Assembly: GCA_018064605.1 (NCBI GenBank)
Contig: JAGHUX010000012.1
Location: 1 to 53,399 of the forward strand
Direction of reading: 5' to 3'
DNA length: 53,399 bases
DNA from: Candidatus Limimorpha caballi
GTDB taxonomy: Bacteria; Bacteroidota; Bacteroidia; Bacteroidales; F082
Part shown: positions 43,190 through 52,567 of the stretch, in pieces
How positions within the stretch are numbered: the first letter of the stretch is position 1
Layout of the letters: each line of letters begins with the position of its first letter
Notes under the pieces: generated by a model
What the model saw: the letters and a program-made list of their open reading frames with translations, nothing else
Told to the model about the DNA's origin: nothing
Database searches by the model: none
Translations under genes and position numbers: made by a program

Positions 43190-46100
43190 ATGACAGCAAC
43201 GACATTCAAGTCGCAGGCGCTTGAGGCGAACCTTGAGCAGACCCGCTACAAAGATATCTTCATCCCCGAGGAACATCAGGCATTTATTGCATTTAGTATC
43301 AATTATTTCGGTATTAACAAACGCGCCAAGGAATGTATAACCGAGTATCATCATCCACTCTCAAATCACACTTTCGTGACCGAAGAACTGCGTAAGATGC
43401 TGCTCGACGACTTCTGGTTTTACACCCGCGACGACATACCGGCCGGCACTTTGCGCGTCCCGCTTGAGATGCTGCGCAGCCTTCTCCGTCAGGATGTCCA
43501 ACTGAAACTAAGACTCAACATCGTCAAGACCTTGCTGGAATTCGTTGACAAGGAAGTCGGGCGGAATATAGAAAATGATGAGACTATAACTTTGGTTTTC
43601 AATATTTTACAAGAAAGATTTGAAGAAAACAAAGATTGTTTCATTCTTGCGACGAAACATGCGGAGCGTTATCTGGGCAATGTCGGGCGGGTGGAGGCCT
43701 TCGCCGGGATGTCGTGCTTGCTGCTGCGGACCATGCTCGCCGCGAACTACGACTATTGGCGGCAGACCTCACAGGTGGAACAATGGATCACCGAAAAGGG
43801 CGACATAATTCCAGATAATGAGAAAGATTTGATTATCAATAATATAGGAAAGCCGTTTTTTGACAGTCTCAACGACAGTCTCAACGTTGCCGAACAATGG
43901 GACGAGTTGTCGGAGATGCCTCATTTCGATGAGCTCGCGAGACGTTTCACCGACTCAGAGCGTCTCTTCACGCATTTCATCACCAAGTTCCATTACGTGT
44001 TTTTCCTGCTGCACCTGCCGGGCATGGAGAGTCAGCGGGAGCGTCTGATCTGGAACATGGACCGCATGGTGCGCGACGCCGTTGACGAGATTCCGAAGGC
44101 CGAGATGAAGCCGTTCATCGACACCGTCTTTGACCTCGCGAAGGAACTACGCGGCCAGTATGCCTCGGCGGTGCTCGACTTCCAACTCACGCTCGGCAGA
44201 AAGATAATCGACATCGACGACTCGGAGATGAAGGAGCTTGTCAACCATTTCGAGAAACGAACCATAGAATTCGGATTCATCACGCCGGGCAACGTCTTCG
44301 TCGATGAAGACTGGCAACTGTCTGTAAACAAAGACCATATAAAGAATATCCGTGTCTGGCTCGAACTCATCGAATATTCCAGGATGCCTCTCGACAAGTT
44401 GCTGTCGGCACTCATCGTCAACCTCAAGACGGGCGGCATCTTCATCAGCGACACCGACCTTTTCCAGAGGGAAATCACCAAGATTCTTAATTCCAACATC
44501 TCGCCGTATTACAAAAAAGTGAAGCAGCTCGCGCGTATCTTCCCTGTGTATTTCAATGAGATAGGGGCGGAAGGCGAGATTCGCACCGTCACCACCAACA
44601 TGGATGAGATTTCGGGGCGGCAGGACAAACTCGTGCATTTTCTGCGCAAGCAGGTGCACACCGAGAGCAACAACACGCTCGTTGACCTCACCTTCAACGT
44701 CTTCAGGTTCTGGAGCGACGGCAACCTTGAGGCGCTGAAGTCGGTCTTGCCGAACAACGTTTACGAGAGTGTCGATATGGGAAGCACCTGGTTTGTGCAT
44801 ATCCACAACATCGTGCAGACCATGTGCGTCATCTCGAGCCTCAACCCGGAAGACGTGCTGATGCTTTCGCGCGACGACTACGAGAGTCTGATCCGCAAGG
44901 CCGCCGACCGCCTCGGCACCGACAGCGGCATCTTCGAGCGGGAGAACTTCCGTCTCATGAACATACGCGACCTCTACGCTTATCTTCGCGAGAAATACAG
45001 TTTCGAGTCGGTCAACATCTTCAGTTACCTGCGCAACTATCCGTTCATCAGCGACAGCGAGATCGACGAGTTCGAGAAGGTTTACAAATCAAAGGATTTC
45101 GGCAGGTCGCTCACCATGATATATTCATTCATGGAGAAACTTAAGGACATCATCTTCAACCCGGAGCAGAGCGAAGGCTGGGAGAACATCTACCACAAGC
45201 GCCACATCGCCATCGGCATACCGTCGATGTACGGCACCTACCGCGAGAACAAGTTCGAGGCCATGGGCTTGTCGTTCAGGCTTGAGCGCGTCGCCACACA
45301 GCTGATGGAGAAGGTCGTGCAGAGCATCAACCTCGACTACATCTCCGAGCTGACACTGAACCAGATTTACACCATCCTGAAATATTTCCGCGACGGCCTT
45401 GCGCTCGACGGCATCACCAACCAGAGCCTCAACTCCAAGCTCAACATGCTGCGTTACAGCCTGATGTCGCGGAGTTTCTCTTTCGGCCAGTACATCAACA
45501 TCTTCCAGTTCATCGCCGAAGACGTGCGCCGCATCATCATTGAATATTTCATCAAGTCATACGAATATCCGCTCAAGATTGTCATCCCGCAGGTCTTTGA
45601 CCCCGACGGTCGTCTGAGCGAGCGCGAGACCATCGCGCTAATAAGCAGGAAGTCGGAGGAGTTTCACCGCGACCTTCTCTCCGACGCCTTCCTGATGCAG
45701 CCGTTAGACAACTTCATCGGCCGCATCCTGACATCGTTGCGCACCATGGAGGCGACGTTGAAGCCGAACATCATCAGCGACATCATGACGTATAACTCCG
45801 AGATGCTGGTGAGTCCGTTCTGGGAGGCGACGCCGAAGATGGACAATCAGGTGTTTATAGGCAACAAGGCGAACAACCTCAAGGCGTTGTTTCTCAAGGG
45901 GTTGCCGGTGCCGCCTGGGTTTGTCATCACCACAGAGGCCTTCCGCCGCAACGACACCATCAACGTCATACCTGAGTTGCGCAGCGAGATCCACGGCATG
46001 TTGAGACGTTACATCGCCGAGCTCGAGGAGCGTTCCGGTGGCAGGTTCGGCAACGCCGAGTCGCCGCTGCTGGTGTCGGTGCGTTCAGGCACCGCCATAT

Positions 46101-47311
46101 CCATGCCTGGCGCCATGGACACCTTCCTCAACGTCGGACTCAACGACGAGGTGGTGGAGAAAATCGCCGTAAACCCGGAGAAGGCGTGGGCGATATGGGA
46201 CTCATACCGCCGTTTCCTGCAAAGCTGGGGCATGGCGAAAGGCATCTCACGCGATGTCTTCGACGAGGAGATCAACACCTTCAAGATGGTGTACAACGTG
46301 CGTCAGAAAGCGGACTTCACCGTCGATGTGATGCGCGAGATGGCGTATTCCTACAAGAAAGTCGTGGAAAATCACGGCATCGTGATAGAACAAGACCCGT
46401 TCAAGCAGATAATAGAATGCATCAACATGGTGTTCGACTCGTGGAACTCGGAGCGCGCCCTCGCCTATCGCCGGCATCTCGGCATCAGTGAGAACTGGGG
46501 CACCGCCGTGATAGTGCAGCAGATGATCTTCGGCAACATCAGCGACATGTCGGGCACGGGTGTGGTGTTCACTCAGAACCCGCACCGCGAACGTCCCGGA
46601 GTGCATCTGTTCGGCGACTTCACCATGCGCAGCCAGGGCGAGGACATCGTAGGCGGGCTCGTGAAGCCGCTGCCGATAAGCGAGACGCAACGCAAGTCGG
46701 CGGGCCTCACCGGACCTTCGATGCAGACCATGCTTCCAGAGATATACAAGAAGATACACTCAGTGGCGGTGACACTCACCGAAGAACTCGGCTACGCGCC
46801 GCAGGAGATGGAGTTCACCTTCGAGTCGGACAAGGCGGAGGACTTCCACATCTTGCAAATCCGCGACCAAGACCTGAAAGTGGAAGACACCGAGAACGTC
46901 TTCGTGCAGGCGCCTTCTGAGATGAACCAGATCGGACGCGGCATCGGCATCGGAGGCGGTGCCATGAACGGCGTCGTGGCCTTCAACGAGGACGACATCA
47001 AGACGTTGAGGGAAAACGGCGCCAACAACATCATCCTCGTACGGCCCGACACAGTCCCCGATGACATCAGCCTCATCTTCGACTGCGAGGGACTGCTCAC
47101 GGCACGCGGCGGCGCCACCTCACATGCCGCCGTCACCGCAGTGCGTCTCGGCAAGGTGTGCGTCGTGAGCTGCGTGGAACTGCTCGTCAACGATGAACGA
47201 CACTGCGCCACACTCGACGGCAACATCCTGCTAAAAGGCGACAAAATCGCCATCGACGGCAACCTCGGACTCGTATATCTCGGACATTATCCGACAGATA
47301 CCATCGCCTAA
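43190..47311 (+). CDS. PPDK-like dikinase without the PEP/pyruvate barrel
   Basis: 1373 residues. Residues 1 to about 865 are mostly helical and match no family I recognise. From about 873 a PPDK/PpsA-type ATP-grasp domain follows: GNKANNLKALFLKGLPVPPG, SVRSGTAISMPGAMDTFLNV near 959, and SGTGVVFTQNP with the LFGDF and QGEDIVGG segments. The swivelling phosphohistidine domain ends the protein, with His1312 in ARGGATSHAAVTAVRLGK. The C-terminal PEP/pyruvate-binding barrel of true PPDK (about 350 residues) is absent. It should form phospho-His from ATP, but the acceptor is unknown; glucan dikinases and rifampicin phosphotransferase are known rearrangements of the same parts. Its stop overlaps the convergent gene by four bases. 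Confidence 0.85.
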   Translation: MTATTFKSQALEANLEQTRYKDIFIPEEHQAFIAFSINYFGINKRAKECITEYHHPLSNHTFVTEELRKMLLDDFWFYTRDDIPAGTLRVPLEMLRSLLRQDVQLKLRLNIVKTLLEFVDKEVGRNIENDETITLVFNILQERFEENKDCFILATKHAERYLGNVGRVEAFAGMSCLLLRTMLAANYDYWRQTSQVEQWITEKGDIIPDNEKDLIINNIGKPFFDSLNDSLNVAEQWDELSEMPHFDELARRFTDSERLFTHFITKFHYVFFLLHLPGMESQRERLIWNMDRMVRDAVDEIPKAEMKPFIDTVFDLAKELRGQYASAVLDFQLTLGRKIIDIDDSEMKELVNHFEKRTIEFGFITPGNVFVDEDWQLSVNKDHIKNIRVWLELIEYSRMPLDKLLSALIVNLKTGGIFISDTDLFQREITKILNSNISPYYKKVKQLARIFPVYFNEIGAEGEIRTVTTNMDEISGRQDKLVHFLRKQVHTESNNTLVDLTFNVFRFWSDGNLEALKSVLPNNVYESVDMGSTWFVHIHNIVQTMCVISSLNPEDVLMLSRDDYESLIRKAADRLGTDSGIFERENFRLMNIRDLYAYLREKYSFESVNIFSYLRNYPFISDSEIDEFEKVYKSKDFGRSLTMIYSFMEKLKDIIFNPEQSEGWENIYHKRHIAIGIPSMYGTYRENKFEAMGLSFRLERVATQLMEKVVQSINLDYISELTLNQIYTILKYFRDGLALDGITNQSLNSKLNMLRYSLMSRSFSFGQYINIFQFIAEDVRRIIIEYFIKSYEYPLKIVIPQVFDPDGRLSERETIALISRKSEEFHRDLLSDAFLMQPLDNFIGRILTSLRTMEATLKPNIISDIMTYNSEMLVSPFWEATPKMDNQVFIGNKANNLKALFLKGLPVPPGFVITTEAFRRNDTINVIPELRSEIHGMLRRYIAELEERSGGRFGNAESPLLVSVRSGTAISMPGAMDTFLNVGLNDEVVEKIAVNPEKAWAIWDSYRRFLQSWGMAKGISRDVFDEEINTFKMVYNVRQKADFTVDVMREMAYSYKKVVENHGIVIEQDPFKQIIECINMVFDSWNSERALAYRRHLGISENWGTAVIVQQMIFGNISDMSGTGVVFTQNPHRERPGVHLFGDFTMRSQGEDIVGGLVKPLPISETQRKSAGLTGPSMQTMLPEIYKKIHSVAVTLTEELGYAPQEMEFTFESDKAEDFHILQIRDQDLKVEDTENVFVQAPSEMNQIGRGIGIGGGAMNGVVAFNEDDIKTLRENGANNIILVRPDTVPDDISLIFDCEGLLTARGGATSHAAVTAVRLGKVCVVSCVELLVNDERHCATLDGNILLKGDKIAIDGNLGLVYLGHYPTDTIA

Positions 47312-48252
47312 CTTCTTGAAAGACCTGACATTATACGTTTCTCCAGCCTCCGCTCCCAGACTAAAAGCAGCGACATCGCCCAGCGCGAGAGGAGCATCCA
47401 CAGGAAACTGCCGCCGATGGCGGTGAAGAGCAGCAGGTCTTCGAGGTTGCTGTGCGACACGCAGATGTGATGGTTCAAAAGGTCGTTCTCCTCTTTCGTC
47501 GTCGTGCCCTGCTCCGCCTCGTCAATCATGATGGCGGCACCGTAGGCGAGACCTAAAGTGTTGGCTATCAGCCACAGAAACGCCGTGCGCGGCGGTAGCC
47601 CGAAGAAAAGCATCACAGGCTTCAGGAAACGCGCTATGGCCTCGATGACGCCGAACTCCTTCAAAATCCTTTGCAGCAACGTCAGCGCATAGACCAGCAC
47701 TATCATCAGGCCGACGGTCTTCAAGGTGCGAAAAGCCCAGCTTCTGAGCATCTCCACGAAAGCGACATTCTCCGCCGAGACCGCTTCCGAAGCACCGCCT
47801 TCAAACTGTCCGGGCATGATCATGTTCAGGACGAAAGCCAAAAGAAACGCCGACAACGTCCTGACAATCACCATCCTCACGAAAGAAGAGCCGGTCTTGT
47901 GCTGCACCGTCGTCTCTACAATCATGTTATGCGAGCATAGCACCATCACCGCCAAGATGGTGGCGGAGCGCATGTCGAGATGCAGCGTCGTCATCACCGC
48001 CATCGCCGTGTAACAGTTCACGAAATAGCCGGAGACGTAGGCGAGAGCCGCCTCACCCGGAAGCCCGAAGCTCGAGAACACAGGCGTCAGCCATCTCGAA
48101 ATCACGTCGATGACGCCGAAGTATTGCAACAGCATGATGCCGAACGACACGCCCGTCATTATCTTCACGAGCCACCATATCGTCTTCAGCGCGCCCGGAG
48201 TGGCGGAGCGAACGCACGAGAGGATTCGATTAGAGATTGTATCGTTTTTCAT
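47308..48252 (-). CDS. Nucleoside-recognition (Gate) domain membrane protein
   Basis: 314 residues with about eight hydrophobic helices in two similar halves. The repeated motif types (FGLPGEAALAYVSGYFVNCY and FFGLPPRTAFLWLIANTLGL) and the SHNMIVE segment match the Gate/nucleoside-recognition family (YjiH, SpmA/B relatives). Family members are transport-like, but substrates are mostly undefined. Convergent with the dikinase-like gene with a 4-base overlap, and followed upstream by 34-bp repeats. Confidence 0.85.
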   Translation of the reverse strand: MKNDTISNRILSCVRSATPGALKTIWWLVKIMTGVSFGIMLLQYFGVIDVISRWLTPVFSSFGLPGEAALAYVSGYFVNCYTAMAVMTTLHLDMRSATILAVMVLCSHNMIVETTVQHKTGSSFVRMVIVRTLSAFLLAFVLNMIMPGQFEGGASEAVSAENVAFVEMLRSWAFRTLKTVGLMIVLVYALTLLQRILKEFGVIEAIARFLKPVMLFFGLPPRTAFLWLIANTLGLAYGAAIMIDEAEQGTTTKEENDLLNHHICVSHSNLEDLLLFTAIGGSFLWMLLSRWAMSLLLVWERRLEKRIMSGLSRS

Positions 48253-48279
48253 ATCTTACTTCTATGACATGTCGGCTGA

Positions 48280-48381
48280 GCCTCTTTCTATAAGCCGGGC
48301 ACATCTCGGCTGCGCCTCTTTCTATATGCCGGGCACATCTTGGCTGAGCCTCTTTCTATATGCCGGGCACATCTCGGCTGA
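48280..48381. repeat. Three 34-bp tandem repeats
   Basis: Units at 48280-48313, 48314-48347 and 48348-48381, each starting GCCTCTTTCTATA and containing GCCGGGCACATCTCGGCTG, with two or fewer changes; partial copies flank both ends. Each has a small inverted repeat (GCCG...CGGC). No spacers, so not CRISPR. They lie between the start of the Gate gene and the end of the DPP11-type gene. Confidence 0.9.
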
Positions 48382-48423
48382 GCCTCCATGTACCCGGTTA
48401 CTAAAATAGTGCCTTACAGGCAC

Positions 48424-48472
48424 ATTCGTGTCAATTCGTGTCAATTCGTGGTGATTACTTCGTGGTGATTGT
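48424..48472. repeat. Stutter duplicating the 3' end of the DPP11-type gene
   Basis: ATTCGTGTCA occurs twice (48424-48443), then TTCGTGGTGATT occurs twice, the second copy being the last codons of the peptidase gene. It looks like slippage copies of the gene end. Confidence 0.6.
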
Positions 48473-50617
48473 CATTTCATCGATGAGCCGTGTGCAGCCT
48501 GCGTATTTGTCGATGAGGAACAGCACGTAGCGGATGTCAACGCTGATGTTCTTGCAGATTGACGGGTCGTAGATGAGGTCGCTCATCGTGCCTTCCCATG
48601 TGCGGTCGAAGTTGAGGCCGAGCAGATGCCCGTCGGCGTTCAAAATCGGCGAGCCGCTGTTGCCGCCCGTCGTGTGGTTGCCGGCGATGAAGGCGACGTG
48701 CATCGTGCCGTCGGCGTCGGCGTAACGGCCGTAGTCCTTCGCCTCGTAAAGCTCACGCAGCCTGTCGGTCACGACGTAGTCGTAGATGTCGGGGTTCTCC
48801 TTCTGCATGATGCCATCAAGGGTGGTGAAGTGTCTGTAGTTGACGCCGTCTCTCGGCTTGAAGCCGCCGACCTTGCCGTAAGTCACCCTCAACGTGAAGT
48901 TCGCGTCAGGGTACATGTTTCTCTCCGGGAACATCTCAGGTATCATCTTCATCTGGCCTTCCATATAGACGCGGCGCAGCGACTTAATCTGCCTGTTGCA
49001 GGCGACGTAATTGTCCCTCACATTCTCCCTGTAGAACGAGAGCATGTCCTCGAAGGCGAGGACGGCCGGGTCCTTAGCTATTTTCTTTGCGTCTGAGGCC
49101 TTGAAATTGTCGAGAAGACCGTTCACTTTCTCTTCGGAGACGAACATCGTCTTCCCGAAAAGATAATCGACGTAAGCCCTGACATCGCCTTTGTATTTCG
49201 AATCGATGTCATTCAGCAGTGCCGGACGGAAGTCGGCAGGCTGCGCTGCGCGGTAAGCCGTGAGCATCGCCGACGCCACCTCCTCGTCGATAGGCTGGTA
49301 GTAATCTTTGAAAAATGACTTTGATGAATTACGTAATTCATTGACAATCTCTTCAACATCTTCTTTCGGAGTGTCTTTCGTGACTTTCGCAAGTTCCCTG
49401 AAGTTGGCGGCAAACTCGATGAGTTCTATCGAGAGGCCGGCTTCGGTGAAGTAGGTGTAAGCCATGCGGTATTTCTCGAAGTCGCCATAGACCTCGTTGA
49501 AATTTTTCAACAGGTTCATGTAAGGGGCGCGGCTGCGGCTCTTGTAGCACCATTCCATGAACGACTCCTCGAAGGCCTGTTTCTTCTCCACGCCGTGGAA
49601 GCTGCGGATGCCTTCGGTGACGCCCATCCATTTCTTCCAACCGTTGCCGAGACCGGCGTGTTTGCTGGCGTATTGGATGCGCACCTTCGGGTCTTTCTCC
49701 TGGTATTTGTTGTAGATGTCGAGTATCTGTCCGCGAAGGTCAACGATGACGGGATAGACTACGTTGGCTTCCTGGTTGACGGCCACCGAAGGGAGGTATT
49801 CCGTCGTGCGGGCCGGATAGCCGAAGACGAAGGTGAAGTCGTTTTCATTCGCGCCTTTCAGCGAGATGGTGAAGTGATAATCTGGCTTGTAAGGGACGTT
49901 GTCCTTGTCATATTCGACGGGTTTCCCTTCCGGGGAGACGTAGATCCTGAAGATGGAGAAGTCACCGGTGTGACGGGGCCATACCCAGTTGTCGGTGTCG
50001 CCGCCGAACTTGCCGATGTTTGACGGAGGCGCACCCACCATGCGGATGTCTTTGAAGACCTCGTTGAAGATCGCAAAGTATTGATTTCCTTCATAGAAAG
50101 ATTCAATCGTGACTTCGTATTCTGTCTCTTTTTGCATCAGTTCCGTCAGACGTTTCGTGTTTGCCTTGACGGTGCTGTCGCGTTGTGTTTCGGTCATCTC
50201 GCGTGTCACGTTATAGAGTATTTTCTCGGTGACGTCGCGCATCTCCTTCATCATTACGGCGGTGAGGCCCGGGCAGGCGAGTTCTTCCTGTTGTGTCATG
50301 GCCCAGAAGCCGTCGGTGAGGTAGTCGTGTTCGACGGTCGAGTGGCGTTGTATCCAGCCGTAGCCGCAGTGGTGGTTTGTCAGCAGCAGCCCCTGGTCGC
50401 TGACGAGCTCGCCGGTGCAGCCGCCGCCGAACAGCACGACGGCGTCTTTCATCGAGCTGTGGTTCATCGAATAGATGTCATCGGCACTGATTCTCATGCC
50501 CATCTCCTGCATCTCCTTCTCGTTTTTCTGGAGGAGAAGCGGTATCCACATGCCTTCGGAACGCACGTTGCCGGCAAACATGACGGATGCGACTAATGTC
50601 AAAAAGATTCTTTTCAT
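48455..50617 (-). CDS. dpp11: S46 dipeptidyl-peptidase, DPP11 type
   Basis: 720 residues with a signal peptide (about 1-20). Catalytic His in LLLTNHHCGYGW, Asp in the DTDNWVWPRHTGDF block, and Ser654 in GGNSGSPI. The residue 18 positions after the Ser is Arg672 (LNFDRTWE). In P. gingivalis DPP11 an Arg at this place selects Asp/Glu at P1, so this copy should release acidic dipeptides while the copy at 33400-35532 handles hydrophobic ones. The two share the full domain plan, but sequence identity is moderate. It is preceded upstream by a long stutter that separates it from the TPR regulator. Confidence 0.9.
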   Translation of the reverse strand: MKRIFLTLVASVMFAGNVRSEGMWIPLLLQKNEKEMQEMGMRISADDIYSMNHSSMKDAVVLFGGGCTGELVSDQGLLLTNHHCGYGWIQRHSTVEHDYLTDGFWAMTQQEELACPGLTAVMMKEMRDVTEKILYNVTREMTETQRDSTVKANTKRLTELMQKETEYEVTIESFYEGNQYFAIFNEVFKDIRMVGAPPSNIGKFGGDTDNWVWPRHTGDFSIFRIYVSPEGKPVEYDKDNVPYKPDYHFTISLKGANENDFTFVFGYPARTTEYLPSVAVNQEANVVYPVIVDLRGQILDIYNKYQEKDPKVRIQYASKHAGLGNGWKKWMGVTEGIRSFHGVEKKQAFEESFMEWCYKSRSRAPYMNLLKNFNEVYGDFEKYRMAYTYFTEAGLSIELIEFAANFRELAKVTKDTPKEDVEEIVNELRNSSKSFFKDYYQPIDEEVASAMLTAYRAAQPADFRPALLNDIDSKYKGDVRAYVDYLFGKTMFVSEEKVNGLLDNFKASDAKKIAKDPAVLAFEDMLSFYRENVRDNYVACNRQIKSLRRVYMEGQMKMIPEMFPERNMYPDANFTLRVTYGKVGGFKPRDGVNYRHFTTLDGIMQKENPDIYDYVVTDRLRELYEAKDYGRYADADGTMHVAFIAGNHTTGGNSGSPILNADGHLLGLNFDRTWEGTMSDLIYDPSICKNISVDIRYVLFLIDKYAGCTRLIDEMTITTK

Positions 50618-50639
50618 TATAAAATATTTTACTGATTAA

Positions 50640-50762
50640 TTCCCAAAACTCCTTAAACCCCTAATCTCCTAATTTCCTTAAACTCCTAATCTCCTAATCT
50701 CCTAACTTCCTAACCACCTCAATCTCCTCAATCTCCTAATCTCCTCAATCTCCTAATCTCCT
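50640..50762. repeat. Long CTCCTAAT stutter upstream of the DPP11-type gene
   Basis: More than ten degenerate copies of CTCCTAATCTCC/CTCAATCTCC fill the gap and enter the last codons of the TPR regulator. On the minus strand it is a purine tract just before the peptidase leader. It is the longest of the stutters in this window. Confidence 0.85.
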
Positions 50763-52555
50763 ATTATCTCATGGAACCGCTGCATCCTGCGGTGAACGTT
50801 GTTGTATGCGGTGCCGGTGACGGCGGCGATGTGCTTGTCGTCTAGACCCACGAGGCAGAGGCTCAGCAGCAGTTTGTCGTCGTATTTCAGCTTGTAGCCT
50901 TCCGGCACGATGTCCTGCATGATGTCGCCGAGGTGTTCATCGACGACATCCACTACACGGCGCAGCGTCGCCTTGTCGAGCCGCAGCTCGGGGTACGAGC
51001 CGCTCGCCTTCACGAACACGTCGTTCATCGCCGACACGCGGCGGCATGTCGCGTCGTCCATCACGGCGGACATGCATTCCTTGAACGACGGTTTCGGTGC
51101 TGATGACTGCGACGGGGCCGAACGCATCGCCGACCTCATCGCGGCGTTCTCCGCCTCAAGCTCGCGCATACGACCCTTCAGCTCCTCCGCCTCCCTCGAC
51201 GCGCTGCGGGCGCGGCCTTTCATCACACCAACAAGCCACTCCCTGTCGCCTATCTCCCTGTTGAGGCTCTCTATCTCAACGTCTTTCTTCTCGATCTCCT
51301 TCTTGTGGCGTCTCTTCCTGAACATGCCGTTGAGCGAAAGCACGGCGACCACGGCGGCTGCCGACACCGCGACAACGACAATTATCATCCTCCACAGATG
51401 CGCCTTCTTCGCCGCCTCCCTGCCGGCGACATACCGCCCGTAGGCGGCCACTATCTCGTTCTTCACCGACGTGAGTGCAATCTCATCCGCGGTGTCTTCG
51501 GCGAGATAAGGAGCATACTGCGCGGCCTTCTCACTGTCGCCCGTGATGTCGCATATCTCTATGATGCGCCGGGCCGCGTCCATGCGCGAGAACTTGTGCA
51601 TGTTGAAGTATCGCTCGTAATAATATATCGCCGAATCGTATTGACCTTCATTGTAATAGATGTCGGCCAACATGCCGCAACTCATCATTGACGTCTCATC
51701 GTCGGAACTGTTTATCAGTGAAATGATTATCCCTCGCGCCTCGTCCTGCCTGCCGATGTTGTACAGTATCATTGCCCTGGTGCGGGCGATGCGCTCCCTC
51801 AGCCTGCTGTCGTCACGCCCGCTTAATGTGAGAAGCGAATCGGCCTCCATAATTGACGAAAGCGCAAGACTGTCTTCATTCATTTTATTGTAAATTGAAG
51901 CCATTTGGTACTTGTCTTGGGCAATTGAAAGAAACATTTTTTCGTTCAAGAATATCTCATTGGCAAGTGAAAATAAAGCAATTGAGATGCTGTTGATTTC
52001 ATGCCAAGATGTAACTGATGCCAACCTGATGTAAGTCAACGCCTTGAAATGCCTGATGTCGTATCTCTCCGCCTTTTCGTAATCTATCATGTCCAAAGCC
52101 TCAAGTGCCGAAAGGAAGTCGCCGAAAGCCTCCGCTGCGAGTTCCCTTTCATACTCGCCCACACCTTTGTAATAATATGCGCGGGCCTTATAGAATATGA
52201 CATCAATGTTTTTCGGATATCTCAAGGCGAGGCTGTCGAAGAAGACGGCGGCGGCTGCAACCGCCGAGTCGTTGGTCTGCCCGAAGTCGTTCTTGTACAG
52301 GGCCTCGGCCACTAAAATCTGGTATTCATAATATTCGGTTTTGGAAAGACGCCGTTCGTCGAGGGTGTCGGAGAGCGACACTATCATGTCCAACGCCGCG
52401 TCGGGGCGGGCGGTCATGGTGTCGGTTATCGTCTTCAGGACGGTGTTGTGGAGCGATTTCCTGCTTCCCGGAAACGGCGTGAAAAAGCTGCAGCCTTGCA
52501 GGAGGAGCAGCATGGCGCAGAAAACCGATGTCAGAAAGGCATTTTTATTTTTCAT
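50753..52555 (-). CDS. Membrane TPR protein with C-terminal DNA-binding-like domain
   Basis: 600 residues. A signal sequence with a lipobox-like Cys22 (LLLLQGCSFF), about nine TPR-like helix pairs (30-345), a membrane helix near 383-405 (IIVVVAVSAAAVVAVLSL), a basic stretch, a coiled coil of about 60 residues, and a C-terminal helical domain whose last 60 residues (DKLLLSLCLVGLDDKHIAAV, then NVHRRMQRFH) resemble a LuxR-type helix-turn-helix. Such TPR-TM-HTH proteins are common in Bacteroidales and are thought to sense the periplasm and regulate transcription. The -7 box (52560-52567) is only four bases from the ATG, so the mRNA is probably leaderless. Its last codons fall in a stutter. Confidence 0.8.
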   Translation of the reverse strand: MKNKNAFLTSVFCAMLLLLQGCSFFTPFPGSRKSLHNTVLKTITDTMTARPDAALDMIVSLSDTLDERRLSKTEYYEYQILVAEALYKNDFGQTNDSAVAAAAVFFDSLALRYPKNIDVIFYKARAYYYKGVGEYERELAAEAFGDFLSALEALDMIDYEKAERYDIRHFKALTYIRLASVTSWHEINSISIALFSLANEIFLNEKMFLSIAQDKYQMASIYNKMNEDSLALSSIMEADSLLTLSGRDDSRLRERIARTRAMILYNIGRQDEARGIIISLINSSDDETSMMSCGMLADIYYNEGQYDSAIYYYERYFNMHKFSRMDAARRIIEICDITGDSEKAAQYAPYLAEDTADEIALTSVKNEIVAAYGRYVAGREAAKKAHLWRMIIVVVAVSAAAVVAVLSLNGMFRKRRHKKEIEKKDVEIESLNREIGDREWLVGVMKGRARSASREAEELKGRMRELEAENAAMRSAMRSAPSQSSAPKPSFKECMSAVMDDATCRRVSAMNDVFVKASGSYPELRLDKATLRRVVDVVDEHLGDIMQDIVPEGYKLKYDDKLLLSLCLVGLDDKHIAAVTGTAYNNVHRRMQRFHEIIGD

Positions 52556-52559
52556 TCCG

Positions 52560-52567
52560 CAAAAATA
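52560..52567 (-). promoter_or_regulatory. -7 element of the TPR regulator, adjacent to the start codon
   Basis: TATTTTTG on the minus strand, then CGGA, then ATG. With the usual distance of a few bases from box to transcript start, the leader is zero to three nt. Confidence 0.6.

Noticed and set aside
48280..48381. CRISPR array
   Set aside because: The 34-bp units abut one another without spacers and no cas gene is present.
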